A stretch of DNA of 64,000 bases. Source: an uncultured Eubacteriales bacterium (lineage in GTDB: Bacteria; Bacillota; Clostridia; Oscillospirales; Butyricicoccaceae). Position numbers and translations under genes: made by a program. Below the pieces are notes generated by a model. It was not told where the DNA came from, searched no databases, and saw only the letters and a program-made list of their open reading frames with translations. The stretch spans positions 186,001 to 250,000 of the forward strand of contig CAKRRK010000001.1 of assembly GCA_934395135.1 (NCBI GenBank). Reading direction: 5' to 3'. This document shows positions 51,546 to 60,187 of this stretch, in pieces; within the stretch, counting starts at the first letter, position 1, and each line of letters starts with the position of its first letter.

Positions 51546-52661
51546 CTATTTTGTTTCTTCTCCGCCGTCCGGCGTTTCCTCCCCGGCGTTCTGTTTCTCC
51601 GCCTCTTCCTCGCTGTGCCCCGCCAGCTTTCCATAGAACAGCTTCGTTCCCACAGCAATGGCAATAATCACCGCCAGCACCAGCACCATCGCCTTCATTT
51701 CCCCGCTGGAGGTAAGCACCACCGCCGCAAGCCCCAGAGTGCCGCTGATGGCGTATAAAATAGCCACCGCCTGCTTTTGGTTAAATCCCATATCCACCAG
51801 CCGATGATGGATATGTCCCCGGTCCGGTGCCATAGGACTTTTTCCCGCAAGAACGCGCCGGGTAATGGCAAACAGAGTGTCGAACAAGGGCAGCCCCAAA
51901 ATGAGCAGGGGCACGACAAAGGAAATCACCGCATACAGCTTGAACATTCCCTGAATGGAAACCGTCGCCAGCATAAATCCCAGAAATGTTGAGCCGGTAT
52001 CTCCCATAAAAATTTTCGCTGGATTCAAATTATACGGCATAAAGCCGATGCATGCGCCGGTAAGCGCCGCCATCGTAACCGCCACCGGCGGTTCTCCGGC
52101 CAGCAGCCCCACCGCCAGCATTGTAATGCATGCAATAGACGACACGCCCACCGCAAGGCCGTCCAACCCGTCAATCAGATTGACGGCATTGGTCACCCCA
52201 ACAATCCACACAATGGTCAGCGGGATGGCGAGAAATCCCAGGTTAATATACAGTTCATCGCTTAAAATATTAAAATTAGAAATGTTTTGTATGGTAAGAT
52301 CGCCGAAAAACACCGGCACACAGGCCGCTGCAATCTGCACCACAAACTTAAGCTTTGCGCCAAGGGCCATAATATCGTCAAAAATTCCCAGCACGACGAT
52401 GATAGAAGCGCCGATTAAAATGGACTGCATAGAACGGCTGATATCGCCAAACACCAGGATGCTGATTAAAAACCCCAGAAAAATCGCCAGACCGCCCAGC
52501 CTGGGTATTGGTTTTTTATGCATTCTGCGGTTATCCTTCGGCACATCAATGGCGCCCACCCGATAAGCCAGCCGCTTTACCAGCGGAGTGAGCAGAAAGG
52601 ACAGCACTCCCGCCGTAACAAAGGCCAATATTACAATGATCAATACTCCATAATCCGCCAT
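51546..52661 (-). CDS. Undecaprenyl-phosphate GlcNAc-1-phosphate transferase (TagO/WecA-like)
   Basis: This membrane enzyme starts teichoic-acid-like or capsule polymers. The 371-residue protein has about 11 spans and the MraY/WecA motifs: DVPKDNRRMHKKPIPRLGG, LGIFDDIMALGAKLKF, NLIDGLDGLAVG, GDTGSTFLGF and PDRGHIHHRL. The cytoplasmic C-terminal tail is acidic (SEEEAEKQNAGEE). The gene ends 44 bases before wecB and both act on UDP-GlcNAc-derived wall precursors. Confidence 0.94.
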   Translation of the reverse strand: MADYGVLIIVILAFVTAGVLSFLLTPLVKRLAYRVGAIDVPKDNRRMHKKPIPRLGGLAIFLGFLISILVFGDISRSMQSILIGASIIVVLGIFDDIMALGAKLKFVVQIAAACVPVFFGDLTIQNISNFNILSDELYINLGFLAIPLTIVWIVGVTNAVNLIDGLDGLAVGVSSIACITMLAVGLLAGEPPVAVTMAALTGACIGFMPYNLNPAKIFMGDTGSTFLGFMLATVSIQGMFKLYAVISFVVPLLILGLPLFDTLFAITRRVLAGKSPMAPDRGHIHHRLVDMGFNQKQAVAILYAISGTLGLAAVVLTSSGEMKAMVLVLAVIIAIAVGTKLFYGKLAGHSEEEAEKQNAGEETPDGGEETK

Positions 52662-52688
52662 TCTTTTTCCTCTTATCCCAAAACCTGC

Positions 52689-53690
52689 TTAAAACGGCTG
52701 TTTTACAAAGCCCACCTTACGATAGACCTTATCCAGGGTTTTCCGTGCCATCGCATACGCGCGCCGCGCGCCCTCCCGGTATACGCTTTCCAGATAATCT
52801 TTGTGTTTCAGGAGGTCTTCCGTGGTTTCACGGATCGGCCGCAGCAGTTCGCAAACAGCTTCTCCAACCGCAGACTTAAACGCGCCATAGCCCTGGCCCT
52901 CAAATTCCAGTTCCACCGCTTCCGGTGTGATTCCCTTTGCCAGGGAATAGATGGCAATGAGGTTGTTAATGCCGTCCTTGCCTTCGCCCCTTGTCACCCG
53001 GGTATCGCTGTCTGTCACCGCCCGCTTAAATTTGCGCAAAATGTCTTCCGGTCTATCCATCAGCAAAATAAAGCCGTTCTGATTCTCATCGGATTTACTC
53101 ATCTTGCGGCTTGGATCCTGCAGCGACATTACCTTTGCCCCCACCGTTTGGGTGTAGGCTTCCGGCACCCGAAACGTATCCGAGTATATGCCGTTAAACC
53201 GCTGGGCAATATCCCTTGTCAGTTCCAGGTGCTGAAGCTGGTCGACTCCCACCGGCACCATATCCGTCTGATACAGCAGGATATCCGCCGCCATCAGGGT
53301 CGGATAGGTAAAGAGGCCGGCGTTCACATTTTCCGCATGGCGCGCCGACTTATCCTTAAACTGCGTCATACGGGACAATTCTCCGAACATGGTATAGCAA
53401 TTGAGCACCCAGGCAAGTTCTGCATGCGCCGGCACATGGCTCTGCACAAACAAAACGCTTTTCTGCGGGTCGATGCCGCAGGCAATATATTGCGCCAAAA
53501 GCTCCAAGGTCTGCTGCCGCAGTTTGGCCGGCTCCTGCCGTACTGTGATGGCATGCATATCCGCCACGCAGTAAATACAGTCATAGTCCGCCTGCAGCGG
53601 GGCGAAATTCCGGATAGCGCCCAGATAATTGCCAAGGGTCAGCTTTCCGCTGGGCTGCACGGCGGAAAAAATAATCTTTCTATCACTCAT
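52689..53690 (-). CDS. trpS: Tryptophanyl-tRNA synthetase
   Basis: The 333-residue class I synthetase has SAVQPSGKLTLGNYLGAI (the HIGH-type TLGNYLG), the tryptophan pocket VADMHAITV, MVPVGVDQLQHLELTRDIA, and the KMSKS motif RKMSKSDENQNG. Length is canonical. It overlaps the aminotransferase stop by 4 bases. No tryptophan T-box is visible upstream, unlike many Firmicutes. Confidence 0.97.
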   Translation of the reverse strand: MSDRKIIFSAVQPSGKLTLGNYLGAIRNFAPLQADYDCIYCVADMHAITVRQEPAKLRQQTLELLAQYIACGIDPQKSVLFVQSHVPAHAELAWVLNCYTMFGELSRMTQFKDKSARHAENVNAGLFTYPTLMAADILLYQTDMVPVGVDQLQHLELTRDIAQRFNGIYSDTFRVPEAYTQTVGAKVMSLQDPSRKMSKSDENQNGFILLMDRPEDILRKFKRAVTDSDTRVTRGEGKDGINNLIAIYSLAKGITPEAVELEFEGQGYGAFKSAVGEAVCELLRPIRETTEDLLKHKDYLESVYREGARRAYAMARKTLDKVYRKVGFVKQPF

Positions 53691-54889
53691 TTTTTCCGTT
53701 CTCCCAAATATTCCTGAATGGTTTCCGCCAAAATTCCGATGCCCTTATAAATCTGTTCCTCCGCAGGCATAGAGAAATTCAACCGGATGCCGGAACTTAC
53801 GATGCTCTCGTCGGCGGCAAAGGTCACGCCAGGCACCGCCGCAACCTTGCGGGCTGTCGCCCGCTGGCAAAGCTGGAAGCCGTCGCAGCCCTGCGGCAGC
53901 TCCGCCCACAAAAACAGCCCGCCCTGGGGTCTTGTCACCGTCACGCGGGAATCAAACGATGCGTCGATGGCGGCCAGCATTGCATCCCGTTTACGGCGAT
54001 AAATGCCGCAAATCTCCTGAATATGGGCGTCCAGATCATACTGGCGAAGATATTCCGCCACAATCATCTGGAAACAAAGATTGGTATGCACGTCGTTGGT
54101 CTGCTTGCACACCACCATTTTCGAAAAAATTTCCTCAGGCGCAATGGAAAACCCGATACGCATACCAGGAGAGAGCACCTTGGAATAAGAGCCGCAGTAA
54201 ATGACCCGTCCCGTCGTGTCAAAGCATTTGATGGGTTTTACATACGCTCCGTCGTAACGCAGCTCAAAATACGGATTATCTTCCAAAATAAGTACGTCGT
54301 ATTGTTCTGCAAGCTCCAGCATTCTCTTCCGCCGGTCCTCCGGCAGCACTTTTCCGGAGGGATTCTGGAATGTGGGAATGGTATAAATCATCTTGACATT
54401 CTTGGTCGTCTGAAGGAGGTGCTCCAAAACGTCCATTTTCATCCCGTGTTCGTCCGTTTCACAGCCAATGAGTTTGGCATTATAGGAGCGAAACGCATTC
54501 AGCGCTCCGATAAAGCTGGGATCCTCACAAATCAGCACGTCGCCCTCGTTTAACAGCACCTTTGCCGCAAGGTCAATGGCCTGCTGTCCACCGGTCGTGA
54601 TGAGGATATCGTCATGTTCTGTACCAATTCCGTATTTGTCATGATAGCGGGCAAATGTCAGCTCCCGCAGCGGCGTATAGCCTTCCGTCGTGCCATATTG
54701 CAGGGCCACATCCGCATGGTTTGCCAGCAGATCCGCAGCAATGGCGCTCATTTCTTTCGCGGGGAAGGATTCCGGCGCAGGATTGCCGCCGGCAAAGGAA
54801 ATGATGCTGGGATCGCCCAGCACCTTAAAGATTTCCCGAATAGCGGATGGCTTCAGGCTTGAAATCCGGTCTGAAAATTTATATTCCAT
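53687..54889 (-). CDS. PLP-dependent class I/II aminotransferase
   Basis: The 400-residue protein has SFAGGNPAPESFP near the start, TTGGQQAIDLAAKVLLNEGD, TIPTFQNPSGKVL, LILEDNPYFELRYDG and the PLP lysine in YCGSYSKVLSPGMRIGF. This is the 2-aminoadipate/LysN-like aminotransferase group; it has no MocR DNA-binding domain. ATG 54889 follows AAGGAG, while an ATG at 54916 lacks a site. It heads an operon with trpS; the amino acid substrate is unknown. Confidence 0.9.
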   Translation of the reverse strand: MEYKFSDRISSLKPSAIREIFKVLGDPSIISFAGGNPAPESFPAKEMSAIAADLLANHADVALQYGTTEGYTPLRELTFARYHDKYGIGTEHDDILITTGGQQAIDLAAKVLLNEGDVLICEDPSFIGALNAFRSYNAKLIGCETDEHGMKMDVLEHLLQTTKNVKMIYTIPTFQNPSGKVLPEDRRKRMLELAEQYDVLILEDNPYFELRYDGAYVKPIKCFDTTGRVIYCGSYSKVLSPGMRIGFSIAPEEIFSKMVVCKQTNDVHTNLCFQMIVAEYLRQYDLDAHIQEICGIYRRKRDAMLAAIDASFDSRVTVTRPQGGLFLWAELPQGCDGFQLCQRATARKVAAVPGVTFAADESIVSSGIRLNFSMPAEEQIYKGIGILAETIQEYLGERKK

Positions 54890-54927
54890 GGGGGTCAGTC
54901 TCCTTATTCTATTCATACTTACTTGAT

Positions 54928-54956
54928 ATCATAGCACAATCTGTGCTTTCCTGCAA
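54928..54956 (-). promoter_or_regulatory. Promoter of the aminotransferase-trpS operon
   Basis: TTGCAG (54956-54951) and TATGAT (54933-54928), 17-base spacing, with TGC before the -10. No leader structure is recognised. Confidence 0.65.
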
Positions 54957-55040
54957 TGTAAATCCCGACTTTCCCGCGGAATTTAACGGTTCGGACACAA
55001 AGTTTATATCTCCGGCGGCACCAGGCGCTGAACAAAAAAA

Positions 55041-55067
55041 TGCCTGCCTGTTTCTAACAGGCAGGCA
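55041..55067 (-). terminator. Terminator of the CD1247-like gene
   Basis: A perfect 11-bp stem (55041-55051 with 55057-55067), loop TTCTA; on the minus strand followed by T7. Confidence 0.9.
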
Positions 55068-55087
55068 AAAACGAACGATAAAAAGCT

Positions 55088-55501
55088 TTACTTCTCGCCG
55101 CCGTCTTCCTCGTCCAGCTCCGACATATCAAACTCCAGGTCCTCGCCGCAGGCCGGACATTCCATTGCGCCTTCGGAAAGGGTTCCTTCGTCTACATAAA
55201 TTTCTTCGCCGCAGGTGGGACAAACCACTTCGTACAGATCTTCATCGTCCAGATCTTCGCCATCGTCCTCTTCCCAATCGCCGTCATACAGATCTTCCGC
55301 CATCTCGTCGATTTCGTCATAGATTTCGTCAATTTCCTCTTCCACTGCGTCCAGTTCTTCCTCCAGATCCGCAGACTGGTAGGCGAGGTCTTCCAGAATA
55401 TCCGCTATTTCGGCCAGGACTTTTCCTTCTTTGGATTCCGTATCCATATCCAGTCCCTGCATCAGTCCCTTTAAATAGGCCACGCGTTCTGTAATTGTCA
55501 T
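55088..55501 (-). CDS. CD1247-type acidic coiled-coil zinc-ribbon protein
   Basis: The 137-residue protein begins MTITERVAYLKGLMQGLDMD, as in the clostridial CD1247 N-terminal domain family, then a long strongly acidic coiled coil (LEEELDAVEEEIDEIYDEIDEM), and a zinc ribbon (CPTCGEEI, CPACGEDLEF). The ATG at 55501 has GGAGG at 8-base spacing, unlike that at 55507. It is found across Clostridia; function is unknown. The next gene upstream is efp. Confidence 0.85.
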   Translation of the reverse strand: MTITERVAYLKGLMQGLDMDTESKEGKVLAEIADILEDLAYQSADLEEELDAVEEEIDEIYDEIDEMAEDLYDGDWEEDDGEDLDDEDLYEVVCPTCGEEIYVDEGTLSEGAMECPACGEDLEFDMSELDEEDGGEK

Positions 55502-55557
55502 AATCATACCCTCCTTTGAAGTGTTTCTCAAGTTATTGTTCCCGGCAGAACGTTTTT

Positions 55558-56121
55558 TTAACCCTTTGCCCGTTCCAAATACTCCCCGGTCCGTGTATCA
55601 ATTTTGATCTTATCGCCCTGTTCAATAAAAAGCGGCACATTAACCTGGGCGCCGGTTTCCACGGTAGCGGGTTTTAATGTGTTCGTCGCCGTGTTGCCTT
55701 TGAAACCAGGATCGGTTTCCGTAATCTCCAGTTCCACAAACAGCGGCGCTTCCACCGCAAAAACGCTGCCCTTGTAAGACAATACCTTAACTTCCATATT
55801 TTCCTTTACAAACCGGAAATCGTCCCCCAGGGTGGTTTTGTTGATGGGGATCTGGTCGTAAGTTTCCATATCCATAAAATAATACAGGTCCCCTTCGTTA
55901 TAAAGGTACTGCATATCCTTGCGCTCTACATAAGCCGGCTCGTATTTGTCCGTGGGGTTAAAACTGCGTTCTACCACCGCGCCGGTGATGACGTTCTTCA
56001 TTTTCACGCGGACAAACGCCGCGCCCTTGCCCGGCTTTACATGCTGGAATTCCACAACCTGCTGCACCTGTCCATCCATTTCAAATGTTACGCCGTTTCT
56101 GAATTCGCCTGCTGATATCAT
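55558..56121 (-). CDS. efp: Elongation factor P
   Basis: EF-P rescues ribosomes stalled at proline runs. The 187-residue protein has the three beta-barrel domains with [25 protein letters not shown] (the tip loop), [10 protein letters not shown] and [30 protein letters not shown] at the C-terminus. Length and order are canonical. It lies 84 bases after the Xaa-Pro peptidase gene. Confidence 0.97.
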   Translation of the reverse strand: MISAGEFRNGVTFEMDGQVQQVVEFQHVKPGKGAAFVRVKMKNVITGAVVERSFNPTDKYEPAYVERKDMQYLYNEGDLYYFMDMETYDQIPINKTTLGDDFRFVKENMEVKVLSYKGSVFAVEAPLFVELEITETDPGFKGNTATNTLKPATVETGAQVNVPLFIEQGDKIKIDTRTGEYLERAKG

Positions 56122-56205
56122 CTGTTAAACCTCCATATATCCGATGTGTAAATCATCCTGTTTATCTCTCACTATTTTACATTAAACCCCGGTCGTTTGC
56201 AATAC

Positions 56206-57270
56206 CTATGGGAGAATTATCAAATCTTTTGGGGTTTTGGTCAAGTTTTCGCACCCGTCTTCCGTGATATACAGCATATCTTCTATACGCACGCCAAAGT
56301 TCCCCGGCAGATAGATTCCCGGTTCGGCGGTCACCACATTGCCCGCTGCCAGCATATCCCCGGACGCCGGGCTTTCCACCGGCCCCTCATGAATTTCCAG
56401 CCCAACGCCATGACCGAATCCATGCCCGAAATACGCGCCGTATCCCGCATCCTCAATAATCCGGCGGGCCGCCTGATCCGGGGCGGCGGCCGGAACGCCG
56501 GCTCTCACCGTCTGAATGCCTGCATTCTGCGCCGCCAATACGGTTTCATAAACCTGCCGCATCTCCTCCGATGCTTCCTCCACCGCAACCGTCCTTGTCA
56601 TATCGGAACAGTAGCCTCGCTGCATGCATCCAAAATCCATGGTGACAAAGTCGCCCCGGCGCACAACATTCCCATCCGGCGTGCCATGGGGCATAGAAGA
56701 TTTCTCCCCCGCCACGACAATGGGATCAAACGACATCCGTTCCGCGCCGTGCCGCAGCATCTGATAACACAACGCCGCAGCAATCTCCTGTTCCGTCGCC
56801 CCCGCCCGGATAGCGGGCAGAACGGCCTCAAAAGCCTTTTCCGCAATGGCCTGCGCCTTTCGGATTTGTTCCTTTTCCCACTGGGATTTTACGGTGCGCA
56901 GCGCGGCAAACACATCCCCGGCAGGCACCGTCTCCGCCGCCAAATCCTCCTTCCATTTGCAGTAAGATGCATAGGTAAGGTGGTCCGCCTCCAGGGCGAT
57001 GGTTTTAATCCGGTGTTCCCGAATCACCCGGTTCACCAGGGCGGGATAGGGCGTTTCCCGGCTGCTTTCCTCCACCTGGAACCCCTTAACGCTTCGTTCC
57101 GCCGCTTCGATGTAACGGGAATCCGTGAAAAAATACCCCTTTGTTTCGGTCAGCACTGCGACGCCCGCGCTGGACGGAAAGCCTGTGACGTACCGTCGGT
57201 TGGACGGGCTTGTCACAAGCAGCGCATCATATTCCAGGGAACGCAGCTGTTTTCGAATAACATCCAACAA
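56206..57270 (-). CDS. Xaa-Pro dipeptidase/aminopeptidase (M24 family)
   Basis: The 354-residue protein has a creatinase-type N-terminal domain and an M24 pita-bread domain with metal-ligand positions in TMDFGCMQRGYCSDMTRTV (two Asp), GHGFGHGVGLEIHEGP (His), VVTAEPGIYLPGNFGVRIEDMLYI (two Glu). It removes N-terminal residues before proline. It lies 13 bases after aroQ in the same direction and upstream of efp, a common Firmicute order. Confidence 0.95.
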   Translation of the reverse strand: MLDVIRKQLRSLEYDALLVTSPSNRRYVTGFPSSAGVAVLTETKGYFFTDSRYIEAAERSVKGFQVEESSRETPYPALVNRVIREHRIKTIALEADHLTYASYCKWKEDLAAETVPAGDVFAALRTVKSQWEKEQIRKAQAIAEKAFEAVLPAIRAGATEQEIAAALCYQMLRHGAERMSFDPIVVAGEKSSMPHGTPDGNVVRRGDFVTMDFGCMQRGYCSDMTRTVAVEEASEEMRQVYETVLAAQNAGIQTVRAGVPAAAPDQAARRIIEDAGYGAYFGHGFGHGVGLEIHEGPVESPASGDMLAAGNVVTAEPGIYLPGNFGVRIEDMLYITEDGCENLTKTPKDLIILP

Positions 57271-57283
57271 TTGACAAACCTTC

Positions 57284-57715
57284 TTATTCCAGATTTAGCA
57301 GCGCATCCACTGCCAGCAGATAACTGTTTTTTCCAAAACCCGCGATGACGCCGACACAAACCGGAGAAATCACCGAAGTGTGGCGAAATTCCTCCCGGGT
57401 GTGGATGTTGGAAATATGCACCTCCACGCATGGCAGCCGTACTGCAGAGATCGCGTCCCGGATGGCGTAGCTATAGTGGGTATATGCGCCGGCATTTAAC
57501 AGGATGCCGTCATATTCTCCCATCGCCTCCTGAATCTTTGTCACAAGCTCTCCTTCGCAGTTGGATTGAAAAAAATCGCAGGAAACGCCATTTTTTCGGC
57601 ATTTTTCCTCCACCTCTCCGCAGATGGAGGCGAGGCTGTTCCGGCCGTAAATGCCAGGTTCCCGCACGCCAAGCAGGTTGAGATTTGGTCCGTTGATCAC
57701 CAGTATCTTTTTCAT
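57284..57715 (-). CDS. aroQ: Type II 3-dehydroquinate dehydratase
   Basis: The 143-residue enzyme of the shikimate pathway starts ILVINGPNLNLLGVREPGIYG, with the catalytic tyrosine in that motif, and has NAGAYTHYSYAIRDAI and VEVHISNIHTREEFRH with the conserved His. It overlaps the upstream TIM-barrel gene by 4 bases. Confidence 0.96.
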   Translation of the reverse strand: MKKILVINGPNLNLLGVREPGIYGRNSLASICGEVEEKCRKNGVSCDFFQSNCEGELVTKIQEAMGEYDGILLNAGAYTHYSYAIRDAISAVRLPCVEVHISNIHTREEFRHTSVISPVCVGVIAGFGKNSYLLAVDALLNLE

Positions 57716-58572
57716 TTTGTTTTCTGTGCCTCCCTGTATGCTTTCATCATGGAAACTGCGTCCTCCGCCTGCGTCCCGGCAGATTCGCAGATGACGGTCG
57801 GAGTATACCCCCGTTTGGCCAGTTCCTCCGCCACCGGCGCAAATTCCGGTCCAAACGTCTCATCCGCAAACGTCAGATGGCGGATCTCCCCGCCCTTTCC
57901 ATATTCAATCTTGGAAAAATGACAATGGGCGTTTTGGGTTCGTTCTTTTCCGATCCCGGCTTCCATCGTATCGAACAGCGCCGCAAACGCCGCCGCTTCC
58001 CGATATCGGCCTTTTGTCTGCGCGTTCAGATGGCCAAAGTCGATGCAAGGCATCAGCCGGTCATCCGACCGCACCACCTGGCAGATTTCCTCCAGGGTGC
58101 CGAAGACATTGATCTTTCCCATCGTTTCAACGCAGAGAATCTGTTCTGAGTAGCCTGCGCCGTCCATCTCCCGCAGGATATCCTTAAGATTGCAGATGGT
58201 ATGTTCCAGCGCTTTTTCCCGGGACAGCTTGCCCAAACCGCCGCCATGCACCACAATCCGCCGGGCGCCCATTGCCTTTGCCGCCGCGCAGCTGCTCAGC
58301 ACATAGGCGATATTTTTCTCCATCCGTTCGGATTCCCGGCTGGACAGATTGATAAAATACGGCGCATGCACCGACAGGGTGACGCCGCATTCTGCCGCCT
58401 TTTTTCCAATTTCACCGGCGGTTTTCGCGCCGATGTTCACCCCGCGCCCACAGGGGTATTCATAGGCGGAAAGTCCCATTTTTCGAATTTCCCCTATGAC
58501 GTCTGCCGTTCGTTTTATGCCCGCCTCAACAAACGCCTGGGAATTGCCCGCAGGCCCGAATTTTATTTCCAT
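57712..58572 (-). CDS. Endonuclease-IV-like TIM-barrel protein
   Basis: The 286-residue protein begins KFGPAGNSQAF and has the AP endonuclease 2 metal-site pattern: LSVHAPYFINL, RIVVHGGGLG, CVETMGK, PCIDFGHLNA, AHCHFSKIEYG, and VICESAG. This fits the Nfo/endonuclease IV superfamily, though the usual Nfo length and motif spacing differ, so it may be a sugar isomerase-like relative. Its start lies 10 bases inside the yqeG gene and its stop overlaps aroQ by 4 bases. Confidence 0.85.
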   Translation of the reverse strand: MEIKFGPAGNSQAFVEAGIKRTADVIGEIRKMGLSAYEYPCGRGVNIGAKTAGEIGKKAAECGVTLSVHAPYFINLSSRESERMEKNIAYVLSSCAAAKAMGARRIVVHGGGLGKLSREKALEHTICNLKDILREMDGAGYSEQILCVETMGKINVFGTLEEICQVVRSDDRLMPCIDFGHLNAQTKGRYREAAAFAALFDTMEAGIGKERTQNAHCHFSKIEYGKGGEIRHLTFADETFGPEFAPVAEELAKRGYTPTVICESAGTQAEDAVSMMKAYREAQKTK

Positions 58573-59072
58573 TTCTGCCCCAGCTTCCTCCGCTTCTGTA
58601 TAAACCCATGTTCAAACAAATACCGGACATGGATCCAGAAATCATGCTTGTCGTAAGATTCCACATAAATCGTGGTGGCGCCCGCCAGATTACCGCCAAA
58701 GGTATCGGTATAAATCTGATCCCCGATAACCGCCACTTTCTCGATGGAAACACCTACCATAGCGCACCCCTTGCGAAACGCGCCTGCAAACGGCTTTTTC
58801 GCCCGGCTGAGATGTTTCCCCGGCAGTTCTCTGCAAAAAAAGGATACTCGGTTCTCACTGTTGTTGGAAAGCACCAAAACCTGGATTCCGCAGTCCACAA
58901 AACTCTGTAAAAACGGCTTTACCCCTTCCGGCGGCGACGCTTTATGCCGGGATTCCATCGTGCCATCCAAATCAATGAACACGGCCTTAATCCCCATATC
59001 CGCCAGTTTCTGCGGTTTTATCTGATAAATTTCTGAAAATACAAAATCCGGAACAAACGCTGAAAATATCAT
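58563..59072 (-). CDS. yqeG: YqeG-family HAD phosphatase
   Basis: The 169-residue protein starts FSAFVPDFVFSEIYQI and has the HAD motif I FIDLDGTMESRH, motif II VLSNNSENRV, motif III Lys in RAKKPFAGAF, and the late GDQIYTDTFGGN. This matches YqeG proteins, HAD subclass III, ATP-independent phosphatase family. It starts the operon with the TIM-barrel gene, aroQ, pepP-type gene and efp; overlap is 10 bases. Confidence 0.9.
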   Translation of the reverse strand: MIFSAFVPDFVFSEIYQIKPQKLADMGIKAVFIDLDGTMESRHKASPPEGVKPFLQSFVDCGIQVLVLSNNSENRVSFFCRELPGKHLSRAKKPFAGAFRKGCAMVGVSIEKVAVIGDQIYTDTFGGNLAGATTIYVESYDKHDFWIHVRYLFEHGFIQKRRKLGQKWK

Positions 59073-59174
59073 ACTCTATCCTCTGTTTTATGAATATCGT
59101 TATCATACCAACATATATTTTAATAGATTTGTCCCTGCAAGTCTACTGTTTAATTATGAAATGAGGATTTTTTT

Positions 59175-59939
59175 ATGGAATTTACAGACCAGTTTATCAT
59201 TGCCGCGGCTGGCAAGGACGCAATTGAAGTGCAGAATGCGGGGCTGCCCTGCTTGAACCTTGCCTATTCTCTGACGCCGCGGGGCGGTTTGCAGTGCGAT
59301 CGGATGGTTTCCAATCCCCGCCGGTCGATTCTGGGCATTTCCAACGTCCGCCACACCAAAACCTGTGAAAATCCTTCCCTGCTTTCCGACGATATCCTGT
59401 CGGCCGTCAAGCGGCTAGGATTTTCCGGCGTTTTTGCCGATCTGGAAGAACCCCTTGCCGCCGGTATTCTGCCGGTGTTGGACGCTGTGCTGCACAAACA
59501 CGGCATCCCTCTTTTTGTTCCCTGTTTTAAAACCGTCTATACCTCCCATGCCTTTATCACCATAGAAACCGCCATCAGCGGCGGCATTTTCCGGGAGTAT
59601 GTCCGAGAATATACGGAAACATATGCCCATATCGCCGCCCAGGTAACTCCGGTATCCACAGAGTTTCTGCTGCCAGCCCAGGACGCCGCCGGCACCCCGG
59701 TTTCCCGGGAAGACATCGCCCGCCGGATCCGGGAACAAAATGCCTCTGTGTTTTTTTCCAGCGAGCTTTGCTGCAATTATTTCACCTTCACCGACAGCGA
59801 ACAAAAGGGCCATTTTGTTATTTTTGACGACGCGCGAACCCTGCAAAAAAAGGTCAGCATTTTGCAGGAAGCCGGCATTGGTCATATTTTCATTGTATAT
59901 CCCCACTTTCTGGAATACATAAAAGAACAGGCAGGGTAA
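59175..59939 (+). CDS. Unrecognised 254-residue protein, possibly TIM-barrel
   Basis: The protein starts MEFTDQFIIAAAGKDAIEVQ, with NLAYSLTPRGGLQCDRMVSN, LSDDILSAVKRLGFSGVFADLEEP (a possible beta-strand plus acidic residue), PLFVPCFKTVYTSHAF, SGGIFREYVREYTETYAHIA, and a C-terminal HIFIVYPHFLEYIKEQAG. The periodic strand/helix pattern and acidic FADLEEP recall glycosidase-like barrels, but I do not recognise a family. No membrane segment or signal peptide is visible. Its 3' end carries a terminator-like hairpin and converges on the Cys-rich peptide gene. Confidence 0.7.
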   Translation: MEFTDQFIIAAAGKDAIEVQNAGLPCLNLAYSLTPRGGLQCDRMVSNPRRSILGISNVRHTKTCENPSLLSDDILSAVKRLGFSGVFADLEEPLAAGILPVLDAVLHKHGIPLFVPCFKTVYTSHAFITIETAISGGIFREYVREYTETYAHIAAQVTPVSTEFLLPAQDAAGTPVSREDIARRIREQNASVFFSSELCCNYFTFTDSEQKGHFVIFDDARTLQKKVSILQEAGIGHIFIVYPHFLEYIKEQAG

Positions 59940-59957
59940 AAACCCCGCCTGTTTTCT
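59929..59957. terminator. Terminator at the end of the 254-residue protein gene
   Basis: ACAGGC-A-GGGT with ACCC-C-GCCTGT over a short A-rich loop, then TTTTC. It overlaps the stop codon. Confidence 0.65.
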
Positions 59958-59963
59958 TTTTTC

Positions 59964-60125
59964 CTATCTGCAGCAACCGCAGCCGTTATCGCAGCCGCAA
60001 CCGCAGTTGTTGTCGCAGCCACAGCAATCGTCATCTTTGTTGACACAGAAAACCCAGATAATGATGATTGCCAGAATGATAATGATCCACCAGTAGCATC
60101 CATTGGAATTGTTGTTACTAAACAT
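59964..60125 (-). CDS. Short Cys-rich one-span membrane peptide
   Basis: A 53-residue frame starts at ATG 60125 behind AGGAGGT, the best ribosome site in this area. It reads MFSNNNSNGCYWW, a span IIIILAIIIIWVF, then KDDDCCGCDNNCGCGCDNGC and ends GCCR. The last 20 residues hold nine cysteines in CxC/CC form, resembling a metal-binding tail. No standard family is recognised. It is convergent with the upstream gene and 62 bases from the next SLH gene. Confidence 0.75.
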   Translation of the reverse strand: MFSNNNSNGCYWWIIIILAIIIIWVFCVNKDDDCCGCDNNCGCGCDNGCGCCR

Positions 60126-60187
60126 AAATGTTACCTCCTAAAAGTAATTCCTCTATATACTATTTCGGAGGCGGGATTTTGGTTCCC

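Noticed and set aside
53691..54956. Tryptophan T-box before trpS
   Set aside because: trpS overlaps the aminotransferase gene and no T-box core or specifier stem is seen upstream of the operon.
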